Assembly: GCF_000383475.1 (NCBI RefSeq)
Contig: NZ_KB911460.1
Coordinates: 248,001 to 312,000 of the forward strand
DNA: 64,000 nt
Direction of reading: 5' to 3'
Origin: Microbacterium sp. 11MF
GTDB lineage: Bacteria; Actinomycetota; Actinomycetes; Actinomycetales; Microbacteriaceae
Shown: piece by piece, positions 37,327 through 47,556 of the stretch
How positions within the stretch are numbered: the stretch's first letter is position 1
How the letters are laid out: each line of letters starts with the position of its first letter
Position numbers and translations under genes: made by a program
The notes under the pieces: model-generated
What the model was told of the DNA's origin: nothing
Database searches by the model: none
The model's input: only the letters and a program-made list of their open reading frames with translations

Positions 37327-37859
37327 GCCGCCGCCTGGCCGAGGGGATGCCGCAGAAGGAGCCGCGCGCGCACGGCCCCGCCCACCGCGCCGTCGTCGCC
37401 CTCGGCGCGAATCTGGGTCAGCGCGTCGACACCATCGCCGAGGCGATCGCCGACCTCGGCCGCCTGCCGATGACCGAGCTGGTCGCCGCGGCCGAGCCGA
37501 TCGAGTCGGTCGCGATCACCCTCGGCGGGCCGGATGCCGACGCCCCCCGCTACCTGAACACGGTCGCGCTCATCGACACGCGTCTCGCCCCGTCGCTGCT
37601 CCTCGGCTATCTGCACGCGATCGAGGGCCGGCACGGCCGTGAGCGGCGCGAGCGGTGGGGGAGCCGCACCCTCGACCTCGACCTCATCACCTACGGCGAC
37701 GTGCGTTCCGACGACCCGGCTCTCGTGCTGCCGCATCCCCGCGCCGCGGAACGCGACTTCGTGCTCGACCCGTGGCTGAGTATCGACCCCGACGCGGTGC
37801 TCCCCGGCGTGGGCACGGTCGCCGATCTGCGCGCCGCGTTGCCCGGAGGTGCGGGATGA
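37323..37859 (+). CDS. folK: Dihydropterin pyrophosphokinase
   Basis: The 178-residue kinase pyrophosphorylates 6-hydroxymethyl-dihydropterin. It has VVALGANLGQR, LHAIEGRHGRERRERWGSRTLDLDLITYGD and LPHPRAAERDFVLDPWLSIDPDAVLPG, all family signatures. A charged N-terminal extension of about 20 residues precedes the fold. The fol set here lacks pabB and folC. Confidence 0.95.
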   Translation: MSRRLAEGMPQKEPRAHGPAHRAVVALGANLGQRVDTIAEAIADLGRLPMTELVAAAEPIESVAITLGGPDADAPRYLNTVALIDTRLAPSLLLGYLHAIEGRHGRERRERWGSRTLDLDLITYGDVRSDDPALVLPHPRAAERDFVLDPWLSIDPDAVLPGVGTVADLRAALPGGAG

Positions 37860-38347
37860 GGCGTACGAACCCGCTCCTCCTCGTCGCGGTCGCCGTCGTT
37901 GCCGGCATCGCGGGGTTCTTCGTCGACCAGGTGCTCACGGGGATGGGGCAGCCGACCTTCACCCCGTCGCCGCTGTTACCGATCCTGCTCGTCGCGCTCG
38001 GTGCCGCCGTCGTCCTCGCTGCCATCCCGGTCCGCCGGGCGACAGCCGGAACCGCAGCACCCGTCGACCCCTTCCGAGCGCTCCGCATCGCGATGCTGGC
38101 CAAGGCATCGAGCATCGTCGGAGCGCTCGTCGCCGGATTCGGCGGAGGGCTTCTCGCTTTCGTGCTCACACGACCCGTGTCGCCCTCGTTAGGCTCAACG
38201 GGTGCGGTGATCGCCGCGGTGGGGGGCGGGTTGCTCCTCGTCGCCGGTGCACTCGTCGCCGAACACCTGTGCACCATCCGGAAGGACGATGATGACGACC
38301 AGCCCGGACCCGACGAACCCGGCTACGGGCTCTCCCACTCCGACTGA
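37856..38347 (+). CDS. DUF3180 membrane protein
   Basis: The 163-residue protein has four membrane segments and an acidic tail (KDDDDDQPGPDEPGY). DUF3180 proteins follow folK in actinobacteria; no function is known. Start overlaps folK stop (ATGA) and the end overlaps the PH-domain gene by about 56 bp. Confidence 0.8.
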   Translation: MRRTNPLLLVAVAVVAGIAGFFVDQVLTGMGQPTFTPSPLLPILLVALGAAVVLAAIPVRRATAGTAAPVDPFRALRIAMLAKASSIVGALVAGFGGGLLAFVLTRPVSPSLGSTGAVIAAVGGGLLLVAGALVAEHLCTIRKDDDDDQPGPDEPGYGLSHSD

Positions 38348-38864
38348 CGAGACGTTCACGAAGATCCTCGAACCGCGGGGTGCCTCGCGGCTCCCGCTGG
38401 GGGATGGCGCCTGGCGCCAGCTGTCGCGCAAGTACGTGATCGGGCAGGTCATCGGCTACGTCGTCGTGCTCCTGCTGATCGCGGCCGCGGTGCTGACGCT
38501 CTGGCTCATGTTCGAAGCGACGTGGCCGTTCATCCCCGGCGGCATCCTCTTCGCGATCTTCCTCGTGACGCTCGTCGTCACGCCGCGTCAGGCGCGATCG
38601 ATCGGCTACCAGCTGCGCGAGGACGACCTCGTCTTCCGCCGCGGCATCCTCTGGCAGCGAATGGTGTCGGTCCCGTACGGCCGCCTCCAGCTCGTCGACA
38701 TCACGCACGGCCCGCTCGATCGGATGCTGGGCATCGCCCAGTTGAAGCTCGTCACCGCGGCGGCATCCACCGGTGTGACGATCCCCGGCCTGCCGCAGCG
38801 CGACGCCGAACAGCTGCGCGACACGCTCATCGAGGTGGCTGAGACCCGGCGGACCGGTCTGTGA
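38292..38864 (+). CDS. YdbS-like PH-domain membrane protein (housekeeping copy)
   Basis: The roughly 190-residue protein has two membrane segments (about 50-95) followed by one bPH2/DUF304 domain (RSIGYQLREDDLVFRRGILWQRMVSVPYGRLQLVDITHGPLDRMLGIAQLKLVTAA). GGAAGGA lies upstream of tandem ATGs at 38289 and 38292; the second has the better spacing. It pairs with the YdbT-like gene through a GTGA overlap. In Firmicutes the YdbST pair is known for protecting against certain bacteriocins; here it is part of the conserved folK neighbourhood. Paralogous to the pair at 43711-45647. Confidence 0.8.
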   Translation: MTTSPDPTNPATGSPTPTDETFTKILEPRGASRLPLGDGAWRQLSRKYVIGQVIGYVVVLLLIAAAVLTLWLMFEATWPFIPGGILFAIFLVTLVVTPRQARSIGYQLREDDLVFRRGILWQRMVSVPYGRLQLVDITHGPLDRMLGIAQLKLVTAAASTGVTIPGLPQRDAEQLRDTLIEVAETRRTGL

Positions 38865-40540
38865 GCGATCTCGACCCCCAGCCCGCGCCGCTCGAGCAGG
38901 CGTCCGCTCCGCCGCCCGCCGCGGTCCGCTCCGAGATGAGCGACGGCGAATGGCACCGGATGCATCCGCTGTCGCCGCTCCTGCGCGGCGGGCTGACGCT
39001 CATCGTGATCATCGGCATCCTGGTCGCGAACCTCCGCGACCGACTGATCTCGTTCTTCCTGCCCGAGAACTTCCGCTACGGCGAGGAGGACCCGGTCGAC
39101 TTCGTCTTGCAGAACGGCATCGCGGTGCAGGCCATCGTCGCCGTGGCGGTCGGCCTCGTCATCCTGATCGCCCTCTTCTGGACCGCCTGGCGCTTCCATA
39201 CCTTCCGCATCACGGGCGACGAGGTCGAGGTGCGCAGCGGCGTGCTGTTCCGCACGCACCGTCGCGCACCGCTCGACCGCGTGCAGGGCGTCAACCTCAC
39301 GCGCCCCGCCCTCGCCCGCCTCGTCGGACTCGCCAAGCTCGAGGTGGTCGGCGCCGGCCTCGACGCGAACGTCAAGCTCGAGTACCTGTCGACCCGCAAC
39401 GCCGAGACGGTCCGCGGCGACATCCTGCGCCTCGCGTCGGGACACCGGACGAAGGATGCCGCGAACCGCCCGGCATCCGCGGGCGGGCCGCTGACCTCTC
39501 GCGTGACCGCCGGGATCAGCGAGATCATCGACGGTGTCGACGACGACGGTGCCGAACCCGAATCCATCGTGCGCGTGCCGATATCGCGCCTCATCCTCGC
39601 GGGGTTGCTGTCAGGCTCGACCATCTGGTTCGTGCTGGTCGTGGTGGCGGCGATCGTCGGGCTCGTGCTGCAACCGATCTGGATCATCCCCGCTCTCGGT
39701 GCGTCCATCCCCGCGGCGATCGGTTTCGGCGCGTACGCGGTGCGGCAGTTCATCAAGACGGTCCGCTACTCGATCGCGCCGTCGTCGGCGGGGGTGCGCG
39801 TCACCTTCGGTCTGCTCACGACGGTCACCGAGACGCTGCCCCCGGGTCGCGTGCACGCCGTCGACATCCGGCAGCCGCTGCTGTGGCGGTGGGGTGGCTG
39901 GTACCGGATCAGGGTGAACAAGCTCTCGGGCCGCTCGGCAAGCGACGCATCGGCAGCCCAGATGGGCGACGTGCTGCCCATCGGTACGCAGGCCGACGTC
40001 GAGCGGGTCCTGCGACTGCTGCTGCCGTCCCTCTCCGTCGACGCCGCGATGCTCGACGCGGGTCTCCGCGGTCCCCGCGAGGGTGACGGGTACGTCACGT
40101 CGCCTGCCCGGGCGCGGGTGATCGACCCGCTCACGTGGCGACGCAACGGCATCCTCGTCCTGCCGCAGGCGGTGCTGATGCGGACCGGCCGGCTGTGGCC
40201 GAAGCTCACGATCCTGCCGCTGGCCCGCATGCAGTCCGTGCGTCTCTCGCAGGGGCCGCTCGCGCGTCGCCTCGGGCTGGCCGCCATCACGGGACACACG
40301 GTCATGGGACCCGTGAACGGCACCATCGAGTCGATCGACCACACGCGCGCTTACGAGCTGTGGCGGGCGATCACGGATGCCGCGGTGGCCGCGGCATCCG
40401 CCGAGAGCGCTCAGCCGACCGACGGGAACGCGGTCGAGGTGGAGTGGCCGGAGGCGGCTTCGGTCGCGCCGCCGCTCGCGCCCCCTGCGCCGGTGCCGCC
40501 CTTGTGGGTGCCCCCCGCCCCGCCGACGGGGGAGCGATGA
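38861..40540 (+). CDS. YdbT-like PH-domain membrane protein (housekeeping copy)
   Basis: The 559-residue protein has repeated units of paired membrane helices plus bPH2 domains: FRITGDEVEVRSGVLFRTHRRAPLDRVQGVNL (about 105-140), IAPSSAGVRVTFGLLTTVTETLPPGRVHAV (about 305-335) and a third near 430-470. The Pro-rich C-tail is cytoplasmic. GTG start overlaps the YdbS stop. Same architecture as the 495-residue protein at 43711-45198. Confidence 0.8.
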   Translation: MSDLDPQPAPLEQASAPPPAAVRSEMSDGEWHRMHPLSPLLRGGLTLIVIIGILVANLRDRLISFFLPENFRYGEEDPVDFVLQNGIAVQAIVAVAVGLVILIALFWTAWRFHTFRITGDEVEVRSGVLFRTHRRAPLDRVQGVNLTRPALARLVGLAKLEVVGAGLDANVKLEYLSTRNAETVRGDILRLASGHRTKDAANRPASAGGPLTSRVTAGISEIIDGVDDDGAEPESIVRVPISRLILAGLLSGSTIWFVLVVVAAIVGLVLQPIWIIPALGASIPAAIGFGAYAVRQFIKTVRYSIAPSSAGVRVTFGLLTTVTETLPPGRVHAVDIRQPLLWRWGGWYRIRVNKLSGRSASDASAAQMGDVLPIGTQADVERVLRLLLPSLSVDAAMLDAGLRGPREGDGYVTSPARARVIDPLTWRRNGILVLPQAVLMRTGRLWPKLTILPLARMQSVRLSQGPLARRLGLAAITGHTVMGPVNGTIESIDHTRAYELWRAITDAAVAAASAESAQPTDGNAVEVEWPEAASVAPPLAPPAPVPPLWVPPAPPTGER

Positions 40541-41241
40541 ACCGTGAGGGGCGCCTCGGTGTCGGCGTGATCGGCGCCGGGCGGGTCGGGCCCGTCGTCG
40601 CCGCCGCTCTCGCCGGGGCCGGGCACGCGCTCACCGGGATCACCTCGGGTTCGGACGACGACCGCGTCGAGGCGATCCTCCCCGAGGTGCCGAGGGTCAG
40701 CGCCGAAGAGGTCGTCCGGCGCAGCGAACTCGTGGTCCTCGCCGTGCCGCACGATGAGCTGCCAGGGCTCGTGGCGGGCCTCGCCGAACTCGGTGCGTGG
40801 CAGGTGGGGCAGATCCTTATGCACACGGATGCCGCGCACGGCATACAGGTGCTCGCTCCCGCGGCGGCGCGAGGCGCCATCCCCGTCGCCATCCATCCCG
40901 CGATCGCCTTCACCGGCACGTCGACCGATCTCCGCGCCCTCAAGGACGCGTATGCAGCCGTGACGGCGCCCGCCGCGGTCATGCCGATCGCGCAGGCGCT
41001 CGCGGTCGAGATGGGATGCGAACCGGTCGTGGTCGCCGACGCCGACCGCGCCGCATATGGCGAGGCGATCTCGACGGCGACCGCGTTCTCGGCATCGATC
41101 GTGCAACAGGCGGCCGGCTTGCTGCGCGGCGCCGGGGTCGAAGACCCCTCGCGGTACCTCTCGGCGCTCGTGCACACGACGATCGACCGCGCACTGAGTG
41201 ACGCCGCGCCCGCACTCGGCGACGGGCCGCCCCTTCCGTGA
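40537..41241 (+). CDS. Rossmann-like/DUF2520 oxidoreductase
   Basis: The 234-residue protein starts LGVGVIGAGRVGPVVAAALAGAGHALTGITSG, a dinucleotide-binding fold, continues with LVVLAVPHDELPGLV and the DUF2520-type HPAIAFTGTSTDLRALKDAYAAVTA, and ends in a helical domain. Family members sit by panC/panD in actinobacteria, but no pantothenate gene follows here. Start overlaps the PH-domain gene (ATGA); end overlaps the next gene (GTGA). Confidence 0.8.
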   Translation: MNREGRLGVGVIGAGRVGPVVAAALAGAGHALTGITSGSDDDRVEAILPEVPRVSAEEVVRRSELVVLAVPHDELPGLVAGLAELGAWQVGQILMHTDAAHGIQVLAPAAARGAIPVAIHPAIAFTGTSTDLRALKDAYAAVTAPAAVMPIAQALAVEMGCEPVVVADADRAAYGEAISTATAFSASIVQQAAGLLRGAGVEDPSRYLSALVHTTIDRALSDAAPALGDGPPLP

Positions 41242-41981
41242 GCGACGTGGAGCTCGCCCGCATCTCGGCGGGCATCGTCGAACTGCGCGACGCGCGTCGT
41301 CGTCGGCGGTGGACCGTCGCTCTCGAGCCGTTCGAGATCGGCGTCTACCCCGTCACGCAGGAGCAGCTCTCGGAGGTGATCGGGGTGGCGGCATCCGACC
41401 CCCGCCGTCCCGCCGTCGAGGTGAGTTGGCTGCGCGCTGTGCGGTTCTGCAACGCGCTGTCGGAGTGGGAGGGGCTCGATCCGGCCTATGCCGTCGACGG
41501 CGAAGAGGTGCGGTGGCACGTCGACAGCGACGGCTTCCGCCTGCCGACGGAGGCCGAGTGGGAGTACGCGTGCCGCGCCGGGTCGGCCGGCCCGCACTAC
41601 GGTCCGCTCCCCGAGGTGGCGTGGACCGCGGGTGACGGTGTGACCTCGCCGCAGCCGGTCGGCGGCAAGCTCCCCAACCTGAACGGGCTGTTCGACACCC
41701 TCGGCAACGTGTGGGAATGGTGCTGGGACTTCCTCGACACCGAGCGCTACGACGACTACCGGGTGTTCCGCGGCGGCGGTTTCGCTGACGACGCGTGGAA
41801 CGTCCGCGCCGACACCCGCCGCGGCGGCGGACCCCGCATGACGCACGACGACGTCGGGTTCCGCGTAGCGCGGGGCGGCTTCGATGCGGTCGACGCCGCA
41901 CAGGGCTGGTCGGCCGCGTTCGACGCCGAGCGCGCTGCCGGCGGCGACCCCCGCCCGCCCGGCTGGACCCCGCGCCGCTGA
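41238..41981 (+). CDS. FGE/sulfatase-modifying-factor fold protein without catalytic cysteines
   Basis: The 247-residue protein has the formylglycine-generating-enzyme fold: PFEIGVYPVTQEQ, FRLPTEAEWEYACRAG, NLNGLFDTLGNVWEWCWD and VFRGGGFADDAWNVRADTRRG...DDVGFRVARG. The stretch that normally carries the catalytic cysteines after RGGSW lacks Cys, so it is unlikely to activate sulfatases, and none is nearby. It may be a binding or regulatory member of the fold. Start (GTG) overlaps the upstream stop. Confidence 0.8.
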   Translation: MSDVELARISAGIVELRDARRRRRWTVALEPFEIGVYPVTQEQLSEVIGVAASDPRRPAVEVSWLRAVRFCNALSEWEGLDPAYAVDGEEVRWHVDSDGFRLPTEAEWEYACRAGSAGPHYGPLPEVAWTAGDGVTSPQPVGGKLPNLNGLFDTLGNVWEWCWDFLDTERYDDYRVFRGGGFADDAWNVRADTRRGGGPRMTHDDVGFRVARGGFDAVDAAQGWSAAFDAERAAGGDPRPPGWTPRR

Positions 41982-42001
41982 GGCTTGGCGGTCGAGGTGT
42001 T

Positions 42002-42083
42002 CGCGGATGCAAGGGATTGTGCGCGACACCCCGGGGTGGGATGCCGTGCCGCGGCGTGTCGGGGCGGATCTCTTGCATCCGCG
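42002..42083. repeat. 82-nt imperfect palindrome upstream of lysS
   Basis: Perfect 12-bp outer arms (CGCGGATGCAAG and complement) are followed inward by further matched blocks (GAT, CGACAC, CCG, GG), so most of the 82 nt can pair with itself. Three GCGCACAC copies follow at 42081-42110. It may be a terminator or a dispersed palindromic element; it fills most of the 213-bp gap before lysS. Confidence 0.6.
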
Positions 42084-42157
42084 CACACCTGGCGCACACC
42101 CGGCGCACACACCCCGCGCCCGCGTCGCCCGCGCCGAAACCGCCCGCAGCCCGTCGA

Positions 42158-42163
42158 TAGACT
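42158..42163 (+). promoter_or_regulatory. -10 element of lysS
   Basis: TAGACT lies 31 nt before the ATG, and AGGAG at 42181-42185 is a good ribosome-binding site. Confidence 0.4.
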
Positions 42164-42194
42164 GAAGGGTCGAATCCCCGAGGAGCCCCCGAAC

Positions 42195-43710
<1,516 letters not shown>

Positions 43711-43718
<8 letters not shown>

Positions 43719-45198
43719 GCGCGGGCGCGGGCGCACGACGATGCGTCCTCGCCAGCGGAACCGTCTCGGCGATCCGAGCCGACAGCGCGTCGACCTCCGC
43801 GGGGCGGAACCGGAGTGCCCGGAAGGTGCGCGGCATCCCCGCGTAGAAGCACACGTCGGCGACGAGCGGATGCCCCGCGAGCCGGCTCGTGCCCACGATG
43901 TGCACGGCCGCGGCGGACAGCACCGTCTGCCGTTGCACGACGTGACTGACGAGGAGGACGACCCGGTTGGAACCTGCGTCGACCCGCAGTCGTGAACAGA
44001 GGACGACCGTGACGGGCCAGGCGATCGCGAAGACGATCGCACCGGCCGCGAGGACGAGCAGCGGCGGCCACCCCAGTCCCGCGGCGACCCAGCCGGCGAG
44101 GACGGCGGCAGCGATCAGCCCGGCGAGCAGAACGACACCCGTACCGGTGGCTCGGGCACCCCGATCGCCGGTGAGCAGGCGCGTCGACGGGTCCTCGTCG
44201 AACGCCTCGTGCAGCAGGCGTTCCACGACCCGGCGGGGGAGCGACGGGAGCAGGAGGTTCGTGCCGAGCTGCGCGGCCGAGTCCGTCGTCAGAAGCGACA
44301 GTCGGACGCGTCCGAGCAGCGTCTCGACGAGGTTGCGCTGCAGCACGACGCCGATCGTCGTCGCCCGCGAGACGCTCCGGGTGTGGGTGGAGAACAGGCC
44401 GTAGGAGATCACGATCCGGTCGCCCGGCATCCGTCGCACCTCGAACGAGGCGTAGCGCACCACCGTCAGCACGAGGCCGAGCGCGACGATGCCGACGGCG
44501 ATCGCCACCGCCCAGACGACCGGGGGGAGCGGGAGCCACCGGGTGAGCGCCGCGTCGGCGCCGAACATACCCAGCGTCTCGGACACCCCCAACGCCGCGC
44601 CACCGCCGATGAGGGCGAACTGGCCGTAGACGACGCTCGCGAGCAGCAGGTGCGTCAGCCGCACCCGGTAGAGCAGGATGCCGGGCGCCGGCCGCGCCTG
44701 CTCGGCAGGCTGCTCGGCGGTCACCTCCGCCTCAGTCGTCCCGAGCGCGTGCCCGGCGCGCGCCGTCACCTCGCGATGGAGGTCCTCGTCGACCGCCCAC
44801 AGGTGGACCTTGGTCCGCTCGTCGCCGGCCTGAGACAGCGTGAGGACCCGCAGGTCCCACCGGGCGAAAGCCCAGGACTGCCTGCTGTCGACCGTTCCGA
44901 TGTCGGCCCAGGCGAGGGACTGCTGGCGTCGCGTGAACGCACCGGTCGTCACCACCAGGTGCTCCGGGGTGAGCGCCACCCGGGTGAAGGTCCACCGCCA
45001 GATCGGTTCGCACAGGAGAACGGCGATCAGGGGGCCGAGCGCCAGCCACGCCCAGGCGCCCGGCCACACGGCCGGTCCGAAGAGATAGACGGCGCCGGCG
45101 ATGAAAGTGCCGACGAGTTTGGGAGAGGACTCCAGGTACGACGCCGGAAGGTAGCGCAGCGGAAGACGCCGGGGGACCTCGTCGGAGGGGACGGTCAC
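43711..45198 (-). CDS. YdbT-like PH-domain protein, probable bacteriocin immunity/secretion
   Basis: The 495-residue protein has helix pairs alternating with bPH2 domains: [34 protein letters not shown] (about 68-100), [33 protein letters not shown] (about 252-285) and a third near 420-450. YdbT-like proteins accompany aureocin A53/lacticin Q-type leaderless bacteriocins (AucB/AucC and LnqB/LnqC roles in immunity and export). Here it is the last gene of the operon headed by a bacteriocin-like peptide, coupled to the preceding bPH2 gene by GTGA. It is a second copy besides the housekeeping one at 38861. Confidence 0.8.
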
Positions 45199-45647
45199 CG
45201 CGCCGGCTCCGCCTGCGCGTGGAGCACGGTCGTGCGGATGCGCTCCGCCGCGCGCGGTTCGAGCGGGCCGAGGCCCTCGACCTCGGAGATGCACGTGAAT
45301 CTCACGCTCACGGCGTCGAACGCGCGCAGCAGCGGCCCCTGCACGACCTCGACGTTCAGGATCTGGGCCGTCGCGATGACGGTGGTCCGCCGCCAGAGCC
45401 AGCCGCGCGTGATGTAGACGTAGTCGGCGGTCGCGGTGTAGCTCGTGTTCTCGACCTGCTTGCGATTGAGCCAGGGCAGTTCGATCAGCAGGGAGACGAC
45501 GGCGAGGATGCCGACGATCACCCAGAGCGCCGTGCGCCACCCTGGATCGGGGAGGAAGGCGATGGCGACGGCGAGTGCCGTGGTGACGAGGACCGTCGTC
45601 ACGCCCTCGCGGACGTTGAGGTAGGTCAGGGCGCGGGGTGCCAGCAC
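45195..45647 (-). CDS. YdbS-like PH-domain protein, probable bacteriocin immunity/secretion
   Basis: The roughly 150-residue protein has two membrane helices (about 15-57) and one bPH2 domain (NTSYTATADYVYITRGWLWRRTTVIATAQILNVEVVQGPLLRAFDAVSVRFTCIS). The GTG at 45647 is adopted. An ATG at 45803 overlapping the permease stop (ATGA) would add 52 residues, but codons between 45720 and 45803 lose the third-position GC bias and contain a terminator-like hairpin; the segment 45650-45710 does look coding, so the exact start is unsettled. It is coupled to the YdbT-like gene downstream. Confidence 0.7.
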   Translation of the reverse strand: MLAPRALTYLNVREGVTTVLVTTALAVAIAFLPDPGWRTALWVIVGILAVVSLLIELPWLNRKQVENTSYTATADYVYITRGWLWRRTTVIATAQILNVEVVQGPLLRAFDAVSVRFTCISEVEGLGPLEPRAAERIRTTVLHAQAEPAR

Positions 45648-45744
45648 CGAGTCACCGCGGGTGCCGTGCGCCGGCGGGTATCCCGAGGACGGGGTGCTCG
45701 CGTAAACTGATCCCGCTTCATCTCGATCCGATTCGAAGCACCCC

Positions 45745-45774
45745 TGGCTGGCGTCTTGACCGAGACGCCAGCCA
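45745..45774 (-). terminator. Perfect 12-bp hairpin between permease and PH-domain genes
   Basis: TGGCTGGCGTCT and its exact complement flank a 6-nt loop. No U-tract follows. It could attenuate transcription before the two PH-domain genes or protect the upstream mRNA. Confidence 0.6.
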
Positions 45775-45799
45775 GACCCCTTTCCAGAGGGGGCGCCGG

Positions 45800-46564
45800 T
45801 CATTGCACGTCGGCCCGCTGATTGCGGGCGAATCCGATGGCGAGCGGGACGACCAGCCACAGGAGTCCGGCCGTCAGAGCCGGGCCGAGCTCGCCCGTGC
45901 CGCTGCCGGCCTCGGTGATGGCGGTCAGCCGGAACCACGAGCCGATGCCGTGCGGGATGAGCATGAGCAGCGGGTCGATCACGAATCCCTGCACGAGCGA
46001 GAACACGATGGCGATCGCGACGCGCTGCGTCGCCGCGCCGTACGCGATGCCCGACACGGTGCCGACGGCGGCGCTCCAGAGCAGGACCGCGATGCTCTCG
46101 GCATCCGCGTTCCACACGATGGTCGCCCCGGCGGCGAGGGCGAGGCCGGCGGTGAACACGACGGCCAGGACGGCGGCGACGGCGACGAGGACGGTGCACA
46201 CGATGAGCGCCGTCAGTGCCTTGGCGAGGAAGACGATGTGCCGGCGCGGTTCGAGGGCGAACGTCGTCAGCACGTCTCGCGACTGCCAGTCGGCGGCCAT
46301 GATGAAGATCGCCAGGATGGGGACGAACACGGTGACGGCCGCTCCCATGCCGAGGAGCGCGCCGGAGATGCTCACCGATTCCGCGTCGACGAGCAGCGCG
46401 ATCGCGGCGACACCGGCGCCGACGACGACCCAGAGCGCGGCGGTGAGGCCCAGCGCCCACCGCGTCCCCCGTGTCGTGCGGACGTTCCGCAGTTCGGCCC
46501 GCAGGCTGCGGCCGAAGCGGCCGGCCGTCTGCGGGGTGCTGTCAGCGAGGATCAAAGACGTCAC
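45800..46564 (-). CDS. ABC-2 type permease of the bacteriocin operon
   Basis: The 254-residue protein has six predicted membrane segments and the ABC-2 layout (RSLRAELRNVRTTRGTRWALGLTAALWVVVGAG; DVLTTFALEPRRHIVFLAKALTALIV). Its start lies 23 bp inside the end of the ATPase gene, so the two subunits are co-translated. Transporters of this type in leaderless bacteriocin loci (LnqEF-like) add immunity and export. Confidence 0.8.
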   Translation of the reverse strand: MTSLILADSTPQTAGRFGRSLRAELRNVRTTRGTRWALGLTAALWVVVGAGVAAIALLVDAESVSISGALLGMGAAVTVFVPILAIFIMAADWQSRDVLTTFALEPRRHIVFLAKALTALIVCTVLVAVAAVLAVVFTAGLALAAGATIVWNADAESIAVLLWSAAVGTVSGIAYGAATQRVAIAIVFSLVQGFVIDPLLMLIPHGIGSWFRLTAITEAGSGTGELGPALTAGLLWLVVPLAIGFARNQRADVQ

Positions 46565-47474
46565 CTTCCACTCGGTACTGGCCGCGCGTCAGGCGACGGT
46601 AGAGGTCGCTGATCGACTCGCGGTCCTCGGCGAGCTCGTCGAGCACGATGCGGTCGGCGATGCAGATCTCGCTGAGGGAGCGGGGGTCGATGCCCACCGA
46701 GAAGCGCCCGTCCTCGGGACGCACACTGAACGGGATGCCGCGGGTCGTGAGCGCGCGTCGCAGCAGGTCGGTGTCCGCAGCGATCGCCGTCGCGTTCTTT
46801 TCGGCGGTGAGGTCGCCGACCTCGCCGGAGTAGCGGATGGCGCCCTCGCTGAGGACGACGATGCGATCGGCGAAGGTCTGGAGTTCCTGCAGGAGATGCG
46901 TCGAGACGAGGACGCAGCCGCCCGTCGTGTGCGCGTGATGGACCAGAGTCGATCGCAGCCAGTCGCCCGTCTCGATGTCGAGACCGTTCATGGGCTCGTC
47001 GAGGATGAGGTGTCGAGGCCGACCGACGAGCGCGACGGCGAGGGCGACCCGCTGCTTCATCCCGAGGGAGAGCGCGCCGAATCGGCGACGTGCGGCAGAG
47101 GCCAGGCCGAGCGTGGCGATGAGTTCGCCGACCCGCTCGCGCGGTGAGCCGGTCAGGATGGCGGCCGTCGCGAGGGTGTCCTCGACACTGCGCCCGGGGT
47201 GGTGGGCGCCCGGGTCGAGAAGGGCTCCGACGGTACGGCCCGGCTGCGCGAGATCGCGGAAGAGGACGCCGTCGAACGTGGTCGATCCGGCGTCGGCGAT
47301 CGTCAACCCGAGCATCGTGCGCATCGCGGTCGACTTGCCGGAGCCGTTGGGACCCAGCAGGCCCGTGACGGTGCCCGCGGGGATGTCGAAGGAGACGTCG
47401 TCGAGGACGCGCTTGACGCCGTACGTTTTGGAGACGCCCCTCACGCGGATGCCGGTGTCCGGTGTCTGCGGCAT
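46542..47474 (-). CDS. ABC transporter ATPase of the bacteriocin operon
   Basis: The 310-residue ATPase has Walker A GPNGSGKST (41-49), signature LSLGMKQR (135-142), Walker B HLILDEP (155-161) and the H-loop STH (192-194). It is a DrrA/BcrA-like ATPase pairing with the ABC-2 permease. The ATG at 47474 follows AAGGAGAGG. It lies 82 bp downstream of the bacteriocin-like peptide gene, past a perfect inverted repeat. Its C-terminal ~90 residues follow the ATPase core as in antibiotic-peptide self-protection transporters. Confidence 0.85.
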   Translation of the reverse strand: MPQTPDTGIRVRGVSKTYGVKRVLDDVSFDIPAGTVTGLLGPNGSGKSTAMRTMLGLTIADAGSTTFDGVLFRDLAQPGRTVGALLDPGAHHPGRSVEDTLATAAILTGSPRERVGELIATLGLASAARRRFGALSLGMKQRVALAVALVGRPRHLILDEPMNGLDIETGDWLRSTLVHHAHTTGGCVLVSTHLLQELQTFADRIVVLSEGAIRYSGEVGDLTAEKNATAIAADTDLLRRALTTRGIPFSVRPEDGRFSVGIDPRSLSEICIADRIVLDELAEDRESISDLYRRLTRGQYRVEGDVFDPR

Positions 47475-47508
47475 AGGTCGCCTCTCCTTCTCTCTCAGGT
47501 GGTCGCGG

Positions 47509-47552
47509 TGTCCCGATGGGACGGCACGCACGTGTGCCGTCCCATCGGGACA
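47509..47552 (-). terminator. Perfect 19-bp inverted repeat after the peptide gene
   Basis: Arms 47509-47527 and 47534-47552 are exact complements with a 6-nt loop (first arm TGTCCCGATGGGACGGCAC). It begins 4 nt past the peptide stop codon and ends 34 nt before the ATPase start. A partial terminator here would give high peptide mRNA and low transporter mRNA, the usual stoichiometry in bacteriocin operons. Confidence 0.8.
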
Positions 47553-47556
47553 GATC

